Below, piece after piece: positions 58,246 to 64,000 of a stretch of 64,000 nucleotides of DNA. The notes beneath the pieces were generated by a model. It saw nothing but the letters and a program-made list of their open reading frames with translations. It searched no databases and had not been told where the DNA came from. The stretch lies in contig CACGJH010000001.1 of NCBI GenBank assembly GCA_902573325.1, positions 1 to 64,000 of the forward strand. Reading direction: 5' to 3'. This DNA comes from an uncultured Alphaproteobacteria bacterium. Its GTDB lineage: Bacteria; Pseudomonadota; Alphaproteobacteria; HIMB59; GCA-002718135. Numbering within the stretch: position 1 is the stretch's first letter; each line of letters starts with the position of its first letter. The position numbers and the translations under genes are program-made.

Positions 58246-60981
58246 ATGAATAATAGACTAATATTAGTTGATGGCTCAGCATATATATTTAGAGCTTATT
58301 ATGGATTACCTCCAATGAATCGTTCAGATGGCACACCTATTAATGCAGTTTTTGGATTTACTAATATGCTTGTTAAACTTATTGAGGATTATAGTGATGA
58401 TAAAATGATTGTTATATTTGATGCAGCAAGAGAAAATTTTAGAAATAAAATTTATCCTGAGTATAAAGCTAATAGAGGAGAAGCGCCTGATGATTTAATA
58501 CCACAGTTTCCTTTAATCAGAGAGTGTGTAAAAAGTTTCAATATACCTCAATTAGAAATAGAGGGATTTGAAGCTGATGATCTAATTGCTACTTATGTAA
58601 ACTTAGCAGAAAAAGATAAAATTGAGACAATCATAGTTTCCTCAGATAAAGATTTAATGCAGCTTGTAAGTAAAAATGTGACAATGCTTGATCCAATGAA
58701 AAATAAAAAAATTGAAATTAAAGATGTAGAGGAAAAATTTGGAGTGCAACCAGATAAAGTTATTTTTATTCAAGCTCTAACTGGAGACAAAGTAGATAAC
58801 ATTCCAGGAGCTCCTGGTATTGGCCCTAAAACAGCATCTCAACTAATAAATGAATTTAATGATATTGACGGGTTAATGAAAAATCTAAGCAAAATTAAAC
58901 AAGAAAAAAGAAGAAATATTTTAACTGAAGCAGAAAATGATATTAGATTAAGTTTAGAACTTGTAACATTAAAAAATGATGTGCAAATACCTAAAAGTAT
59001 TAACAAAATAAGAACATATAATGAATTAAAAAATGAAAATAACAATATCTTTGAGTTCCTTAAAGAGCAAGGTTTTAGATCAACATCTGAAAGATTAAAA
59101 TCCAATTCTTTTATATCTAGTGATAATGATAATATTATTCAAAAAAAACAAATAGAACCTAAGTACCTATTAATAAATTCAAAGAAAAATTTTGAAAAGA
59201 TTTTAAGTGAAATTGAAAAAAAAGGTTTATGCGCTATTGATACTGAAACTGACTCCCTCAATATAGAAAAAGCTAAATTAGTTGGTATATCAATATGTTA
59301 TAATGAAAACATTTCTTATTACATTCCAATAAACCATACTACTTCAGATGGGTTAAAAAGAATTGATAATCAGTTAGAGGAAAATTATGTAATTAATCAT
59401 ATTAATAAAATTTGTAACAATGAATCAATCTTAAAAATTGGTCAAAATATTAAATATGATATTAGAATATTAAATAAGTATGGAGTAACGTTTAATTCAA
59501 TTGCTGATACAATGCTAATCTCCTACTCAATTGATAATGGAATTTACAAGCATAATTTAGATGATCTTTCATTTAATCATTTAAATCATACAACAATTAA
59601 ATATAAAGAAGTTGTTGGTACAGGTAAAAATGAAATTACTTTTGATAAAGTAACTATCGATAACGCAATTAATTATGCTGCCGAAGATTCTCTATTAACA
59701 TTCAGGCTTTTTCAAAATCTTTATCCTCGTTTAATAAAAGAAAAAGCTAATTTTGTTTATCAAAAAATTGATTTGCCTCTTGTTGAGGTATTATCTTCAA
59801 TTGAAGCAAATGGTATAGAGGTAAATAAAAAGTTTTTAACAAGTTTAAGTAATGAATTTGAAAATGAAAGCAAAAAACTTGAAAAGAATATTTATGAACT
59901 TTCAAAAGAAGAGTTCAATATTGGCTCACCTAAACAATTAGGAGAGATATTATTCATTAATCTTAAAATTCCTGGTGGTAAAAAAACAAAGTCAGGCACA
60001 TATTCTACTGATTCTTCAACTTTAAATAATTTAGCTTTAGATGGATTTGAAATTGCACAACTCGTTCTTGATTGGAGGGAATTAACAAAACTTAAATCAA
60101 CTTATACAGATGCTTTATTTAGATTAACAGATGGCAAAAGTAGAGTTCATACATCATTTGGTTTAGCTAATACTTTAACAGGTCGATTAAGTTCTACTGA
60201 TCCAAATCTTCAAAATATCCCAATTAGAACTGAAAATGGAAAAAAAATAAGAACAGCTTTTGTTTGTGGAAAAGGTAAAAAATTAGTCAGTTTCGATTAT
60301 TCTCAAATAGAGCTTAGATTAGCTGCAGAAATTTCTAGTGATAAAAATTTTATTAAAGCTTTTAAAAACAATGAAGATATACACGCATCAACTGCTAAGG
60401 AAATATTTAATTTAAAAGATAGTCAAATAAACAATGATTATAGAAGAAAAGCAAAAGCAATTAATTTTGGAATTCTGTATGGAATTAGCCCATATGGTTT
60501 AGCTAAACAACTTGATATTTCCAATACAGAAGCAAAAGATTATATAAATGAGTATTTTATTAAATATCCAAAAATTAAAAAATATATGGACTATCAAATT
60601 GATTTTGCAAAAACAAATCAATACGTTGAAACAATTTTTAAAAGAAAAATTAATATTAATGGAATTGTTGATAAGAATTTTGCTGTTAGAGGTTTTGCAG
60701 AAAGACAAGCCATTAATGCGCCAATTCAAGGTAGTGCAGCAGACATTATCAAGTTAGCAATGATTGAAATTCATAAAGAAATAAAACTTAAAAATATTGA
60801 AGCTGAAATGCTTTTACAAGTACATGATGAACTAATTTTTGAAGTCGAAAGTAAAAAATATGACAATTTAGTAAATAATGTAAAAATGATTATGGAGTCA
60901 GTACATTTAAAATATAAAGATTTTTCGGTTCCACTTACTGTTGATTATGGTGTTGGTGATCATTGGGGTCAGGCTCATTAG
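58246..60981 (+). CDS. polA: DNA polymerase I
   Basis: A 911-residue PolA with all three activities readable. The 5'-3' exonuclease domain has LVDGSAYIFRAYY, FEADDLIA and a helix-hairpin-helix. The 3'-5' exonuclease has DTETDSL near 332, KYDIRIL and YAAEDS. The polymerase has SFDYSQIELRLAA near 683, RRKAKAINFGILYG, and HDELIFEV near 862. The proofreading acidic residues are intact, which is not the case in every PolA. It diverges from the glycan operon. Confidence 0.98.
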   Translation: MNNRLILVDGSAYIFRAYYGLPPMNRSDGTPINAVFGFTNMLVKLIEDYSDDKMIVIFDAARENFRNKIYPEYKANRGEAPDDLIPQFPLIRECVKSFNIPQLEIEGFEADDLIATYVNLAEKDKIETIIVSSDKDLMQLVSKNVTMLDPMKNKKIEIKDVEEKFGVQPDKVIFIQALTGDKVDNIPGAPGIGPKTASQLINEFNDIDGLMKNLSKIKQEKRRNILTEAENDIRLSLELVTLKNDVQIPKSINKIRTYNELKNENNNIFEFLKEQGFRSTSERLKSNSFISSDNDNIIQKKQIEPKYLLINSKKNFEKILSEIEKKGLCAIDTETDSLNIEKAKLVGISICYNENISYYIPINHTTSDGLKRIDNQLEENYVINHINKICNNESILKIGQNIKYDIRILNKYGVTFNSIADTMLISYSIDNGIYKHNLDDLSFNHLNHTTIKYKEVVGTGKNEITFDKVTIDNAINYAAEDSLLTFRLFQNLYPRLIKEKANFVYQKIDLPLVEVLSSIEANGIEVNKKFLTSLSNEFENESKKLEKNIYELSKEEFNIGSPKQLGEILFINLKIPGGKKTKSGTYSTDSSTLNNLALDGFEIAQLVLDWRELTKLKSTYTDALFRLTDGKSRVHTSFGLANTLTGRLSSTDPNLQNIPIRTENGKKIRTAFVCGKGKKLVSFDYSQIELRLAAEISSDKNFIKAFKNNEDIHASTAKEIFNLKDSQINNDYRRKAKAINFGILYGISPYGLAKQLDISNTEAKDYINEYFIKYPKIKKYMDYQIDFAKTNQYVETIFKRKININGIVDKNFAVRGFAERQAINAPIQGSAADIIKLAMIEIHKEIKLKNIEAEMLLQVHDELIFEVESKKYDNLVNNVKMIMESVHLKYKDFSVPLTVDYGVGDHWGQAH

Positions 60982-60991
60982 AATATAGTTT

Positions 60992-61120
60992 ATGGAAACT
61001 AAAAAAAAAATTAAGAAACGAAATCCCTATGCTCAAGATTTAAAACTACCTAAGTATCAACAAAGAATTGTTAGAAGTAAAAAAACTTATACAAGAAAAG
61101 GAAAAAAAAAGGTTATTTAG
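60992..61120 (+). CDS. Small basic protein resembling the core of ribosome-rescue factor ArfA
   Basis: A 42-codon frame starts with ATG 10 bases after polA and stops at 61118-61120, overlapping the stop of the converging glutaredoxin gene by 4 bases. It is very basic. Residues 11-40 (NPYAQDLKLP, then QQRIVRSKKTYTRKGKKK) follow the order of the E. coli ArfA core: N..A..L..P..., QRV, KKGKGSYxRKGK. ArfA recruits RF2 to stalled ribosomes. The likeness is from memory and short, so the family name is tentative, but the packing between two genes argues for a real gene. Confidence 0.55.
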   Translation: METKKKIKKRNPYAQDLKLPKYQQRIVRSKKTYTRKGKKKVI

Positions 61121-61356
61121 AATTCTTCATCGAAGGTATTCATTTCAAACCATTTTTCAAGCTCATGATAACCTCCAATTTTTTCACCATTTAAAATTAT
61201 TTGAGGAAAAGTTTTAGCGGTTGGAAACTTTTCAAAAAAATCTTCTCTCGTATAATCTGTATCAAGCATATAAATCTTTGGATTATACTTAGCTAACCGC
61301 AGTTTAGCTCTATCACAGTAACCACAATTAGTTTTAGAATATATCTCTGCTTCCAT
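61117..61356 (-). CDS. Glutaredoxin-like protein linked to ribonucleotide reductase
   Basis: A 79-residue glutaredoxin with the dithiol active site NCGYC near 10-14, the TFPQIILNGEKIGGY cis-proline and glutathione-binding segment near 49-63, and a TDYTRED region between. I start at the ATG at 61356, which overlaps the nrdB stop by one base; a TTG one codon upstream is less likely. Directly behind nrdAB, it is the obvious electron donor for ribonucleotide reductase. Confidence 0.92.
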   Translation of the reverse strand: MEAEIYSKTNCGYCDRAKLRLAKYNPKIYMLDTDYTREDFFEKFPTAKTFPQIILNGEKIGGYHELEKWFEMNTFDEEF

Positions 61357-62345
61357 CAAAATGCTTCATCAAAACTTAAAGCTCTATCTGTAGGTCTTTG
61401 ATACTCAGATACTCTTTTTTCAAAAAAGTTAGTAACGTTTTGAACATCTAAAGCTCTCATAAAATCAAAAGGATTCTCTGTCTTAAAGACTCTGTCAAAT
61501 TCAAATAAATCTGCAATTCTATCAGCTACCGCTTCAATATACTGACACATTAAGTCTTGATTCATACCAATTAAATCAACTGGTAAAGCATCTCTAACAA
61601 ATTCCTTTTCGAATGCTACTGCTTCTCTGACAATTTCTTCAAATTGTGATTGAGGTACGTCTGAGGGGATTAAAGATAAATCGCTAATATCTGCATCGGT
61701 TAATGTTTTATTGTTAAACTTGTCTCTTAAAGTCCTAAACATTAATGATGAGAAGCTAAAGTGCATTCCTTCGTCTCTTGCAATCCAATCGTTAGATAAT
61801 GCTAAACCAGGTAATAAACCTCTTTTTCTAAAATAATATATGGCGCAGAAAGAGCCTGCAAAAAACAAACCTTCAACTAATCCAAAACCAATTAATCTAG
61901 TTAGGAGATTTTGACTGCCATTAAGCCATTTTGATACCCATTGTGCTTTATGGTTAATACATGGTACATTTTGAATTGCATCAAAAAGCATATCTTTTTC
62001 TTTTGCATCTTTTACATAAGCCTCTATTTGAAGACCGTACATTTCTGCATGAATTGATTCATTTAACATCTGCATTGATATAAAGCATCTTGCTTCAGGT
62101 ATTAGTATTTCTTTGTAAAACCTACTTGCTAAGTTTTCATTAATCATTGCCTCAGAATTAGCAAAATAAGCCAGCACATGTTTTATAAAGTGCTTTTCAC
62201 CATCATTTAAGGTTTCAAGATCTCTTAAGTCATCTTGTAATGATACTTCCTCTGTTGTCCAAAAGGCTTGAATGTGTTGTTTATATCTATCCCAAATTTC
62301 TTGGTTTTTTATTGGAAATATTGATTTAACACCTTTTGATATCAT
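61356..62345 (-). CDS. nrdB: Class I ribonucleotide reductase small subunit NrdB
   Basis: A 329-residue R2 protein whose layout is close to the eukaryotic/chlamydial branch. Metal ligands align as E65, E96, H99, E158, E192 and H195, with the radical tyrosine at Y103. The first ligand is Glu where class Ia R2 proteins have Asp. The C-terminal tail that docks on NrdA (RALSFDEAF) is present. It generates the radical used for deoxyribonucleotide synthesis. A ribosome site (AAGGAG) precedes the ATG, 15 bases after nrdA. Confidence 0.96.
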   Translation of the reverse strand: MISKGVKSIFPIKNQEIWDRYKQHIQAFWTTEEVSLQDDLRDLETLNDGEKHFIKHVLAYFANSEAMINENLASRFYKEILIPEARCFISMQMLNESIHAEMYGLQIEAYVKDAKEKDMLFDAIQNVPCINHKAQWVSKWLNGSQNLLTRLIGFGLVEGLFFAGSFCAIYYFRKRGLLPGLALSNDWIARDEGMHFSFSSLMFRTLRDKFNNKTLTDADISDLSLIPSDVPQSQFEEIVREAVAFEKEFVRDALPVDLIGMNQDLMCQYIEAVADRIADLFEFDRVFKTENPFDFMRALDVQNVTNFFEKRVSEYQRPTDRALSFDEAF

Positions 62346-62360
62346 TTTATTACTCCTTCT

Positions 62361-64000
62361 TTATGCACTGCAAGTTTCGCAATCTTCTGGTTCATTGTTT
62401 TGACTGATAGTAGTATTTATATAAGCGTCTTTAGCTGCTTTTTCTGATGAAACTGTAACTTTTACAGCATCAACAGCTGATCTACTTCTTAGATAATACA
62501 TTCCTGTTTTAAGACCTTTTTTCCATGCATACATGTGCATTGAATTAACTTTTCCAAAAGTAGGTGTTGAAAGCCAAAGATTCATTGATTGAGTTTGATC
62601 AATAAATGGCGCTCTATCCGCTGACATATCAATTACCGTTTTTTGTGAAACTTCCCAAACTGTTTTATAAACTTCTTTTAGTTCACTTGGAATTTCATTA
62701 ATGTTTTCAACTGATCCATTTTCTAAGATTATTTTGTCTCTCATTTCTTTATTCCACAATCCTCTTTGAGAAAGCTCATTCACTAAATATCTATTTACTA
62801 GTAGGAACTCACCTGAGAGTGTTTGTCTTTTATATATATTAGAAGTTTGTATTTGGAATGTTTCAGTATTACCTAGTATAATACCTGTTGACGCAGTTGG
62901 CATACAAGCTGTCGTTAAAGAATTTCTTACACCGTGTTTTTTAATTTTAGTTCTAAGTGAATCCCAATCCCACTTTGAAGAAGGATTAACATCCCATAGA
63001 TCAAATTGAAACTTACCTTCCGAAATTGGTGAATTTTTAAATGTTTCGTAAGCTCCTTTTTCTTTTGCTAACTCGCACGAAGCTTCTAAAGCTCCAAAGT
63101 AAATTGTTTCAAAAATTAATTTATTTATTTCTTTGGCCTCCTCAGATTCATAAGCTATTCCTAACTTAAAGTAGACATCTGCAAGTCCTTGTATCCCTAA
63201 ACCTATAGGCCTATGTTTATTATTTGACCTTTCTGTTTTATCAGTTGGATAAAAATTAATATCAATTACTTCATCTAAGTTTTTTGTAGCTAATTTTGCA
63301 GTTTCATAAAGAGCATCATAGTCATATATTAATTTTTTATCTGATTTTTTCACAAATTTTGGCAGAGCTATAGAAGCCAAGTTACATACAGATGTTTCAT
63401 TCTTATCAGAGTATTCAACTATTTCTGCACAAAGGTTTGAAGATTTAATGACACCAATATTTTTTTGGTTAGATTTATTATTGATAGAGTCTTTATAAAG
63501 CATATAGGGTTGTCCAGTTTCTATCTGTGCTTCTATAATTTTAGACATTAGATCTCTTGCTTTAATTTTTTCTAAATGCGTCATTTCATTTTCATATTTA
63601 GTGTAAAGTTTTTCAAACTCATCACCATACACATCTGAAAGGCCTGGGCATTCGTGTTCACTCATAAGTGTCCATTCTTCATCGTTTTCTACTCTTTTCA
63701 TGAATAAATCTGGTATCCATAACGCGTAGAACAAATCTCTAGCTCTAAATTCTTCAGCACCTGTATTTTTCCTTAGTTCTAGAAACTTCTCAATGTCGGC
63801 ATGCCAAGGTTCTAAGTAAACGGCAAAAGAACCTTTTCTTTTACCTCCACCTTGATCGACTGATTTAGCAGTCTCATTAAAAATTTTCAAAAATGGGATA
63901 AGTCCATTAGATTTGCCATTTGTAGATTTTATTCTACTTCCACTACCTCTGATATTGTGAGCATGCATTCCAATACCACCAGCTGTTTTAGATATTAGGG
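62361..64000 (-). CDS. nrdA: Class I ribonucleotide reductase large subunit NrdA (N-terminus beyond window)
   Basis: About 546 C-terminal residues are visible. The frame stays open to the right edge (upstream residues read [17 protein letters not shown]), so the start lies outside. Family features include [19 protein letters not shown], the catalytic segment SNLCAEI ... CNLASIAL, the glycyl-rich [13 protein letters not shown] and the redox tail CETC at the C-terminus. It reduces nucleoside diphosphates. Allosteric N-terminal domains cannot be judged here. Confidence 0.97.
   Translation of the reverse strand, partial: LISKTAGGIGMHAHNIRGSGSRIKSTNGKSNGLIPFLKIFNETAKSVDQGGGKRKGSFAVYLEPWHADIEKFLELRKNTGAEEFRARDLFYALWIPDLFMKRVENDEEWTLMSEHECPGLSDVYGDEFEKLYTKYENEMTHLEKIKARDLMSKIIEAQIETGQPYMLYKDSINNKSNQKNIGVIKSSNLCAEIVEYSDKNETSVCNLASIALPKFVKKSDKKLIYDYDALYETAKLATKNLDEVIDINFYPTDKTERSNNKHRPIGLGIQGLADVYFKLGIAYESEEAKEINKLIFETIYFGALEASCELAKEKGAYETFKNSPISEGKFQFDLWDVNPSSKWDWDSLRTKIKKHGVRNSLTTACMPTASTGIILGNTETFQIQTSNIYKRQTLSGEFLLVNRYLVNELSQRGLWNKEMRDKIILENGSVENINEIPSELKEVYKTVWEVSQKTVIDMSADRAPFIDQTQSMNLWLSTPTFGKVNSMHMYAWKKGLKTGMYYLRSRSAVDAVKVTVSSEKAAKDAYINTTISQNNEPEDCETCSA

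Overview
The window is a strongly AT-rich, very compact piece of a bacterial chromosome. Genes abut or overlap, no stretch of 300 bases lacks a gene, and the largest gap is the 145 bases before dnaA. Gene content and order (fpg-rpsT-dnaA-dnaN-recF-gyrB, fabA-fabB-fabI, regB-regA, pst-pho, plcP-agt, nusA-infB-rbfA-truB-rpsO-pnp) fit a streamlined marine alphaproteobacterium of the SAR11/Pelagibacterales or HIMB59 (AEGEAN-169) kind. That placement is inference from gene content and base composition only. I see no tRNA, rRNA, CRISPR array, insertion sequence or phage gene.

Bases 1-17458 form a phosphorus island. It opens with a phosphonate cluster: a phosphonoacetaldehyde reductase-like alcohol dehydrogenase, a coupled methyltransferase, a PhnW transaminase, an AllA-like cupin, a GpdQ/CpdA-like phosphodiesterase, a PhnZ-like HD di-iron oxygenase and a CX5R phosphatase. 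Next come a PiT phosphate transporter with its DUF47 partner, a small membrane protein, and the plcP-agt pair that replaces phospholipids with glycolipids under phosphate starvation. The island ends with a SET-domain methyltransferase overlapping phoR, then pstS-pstC-pstA-pstB-phoU and phoB. Three 22-base tandem 11-mer sites of PHO-box type lie before pstS, before phoB, and between the DUF47 gene and the small membrane protein. None is visible in front of the phosphonate genes.

Bases 17513-37700 are almost all plus-strand housekeeping genes: murJ, trpS, an nfuA-like gene, a Bax-like glucosaminidase, tsaB, rimI, miaB, phoH/ybeZ, ybeY, corC, lnt, trmB, then nusA-infB-rbfA-truB-rpsO-pnp and a glycerophosphodiesterase. 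One divergent polysaccharide deacetylase interrupts them. A perfect terminator hairpin sits just before nusA. Bases 37697-42887 are a minus-strand run, ubiE-coaBC-moeB-fabA-fabB-fabI. It diverges, one base apart, from mutM-rpsT-dnaA-dnaN-recF-gyrB-regB-regA and a GT2 glycosyltransferase (42889-53035).

Bases 53028-58189 carry a coupled minus-strand surface-glycan operon: O-antigen ligase-like, GNAT, GMC/FAD-like, DegT aminotransferase and an ABC ATPase. The window closes with polA, an unlisted 42-residue basic protein resembling the ArfA core, and grx-nrdB-nrdA (nrdA runs off the right edge).

The most interesting points are the phosphonate module, which has PhnW and a PhnZ-like enzyme but no PhnY or PhnX in view; its embedding in a PHO-regulated lipid-remodelling island; the SET-phoR overlap; the nusA leader hairpin; loss of zinc cysteines in MutM and MoeB; a Glu-for-Asp metal ligand in NrdB; and the ArfA-like small gene.
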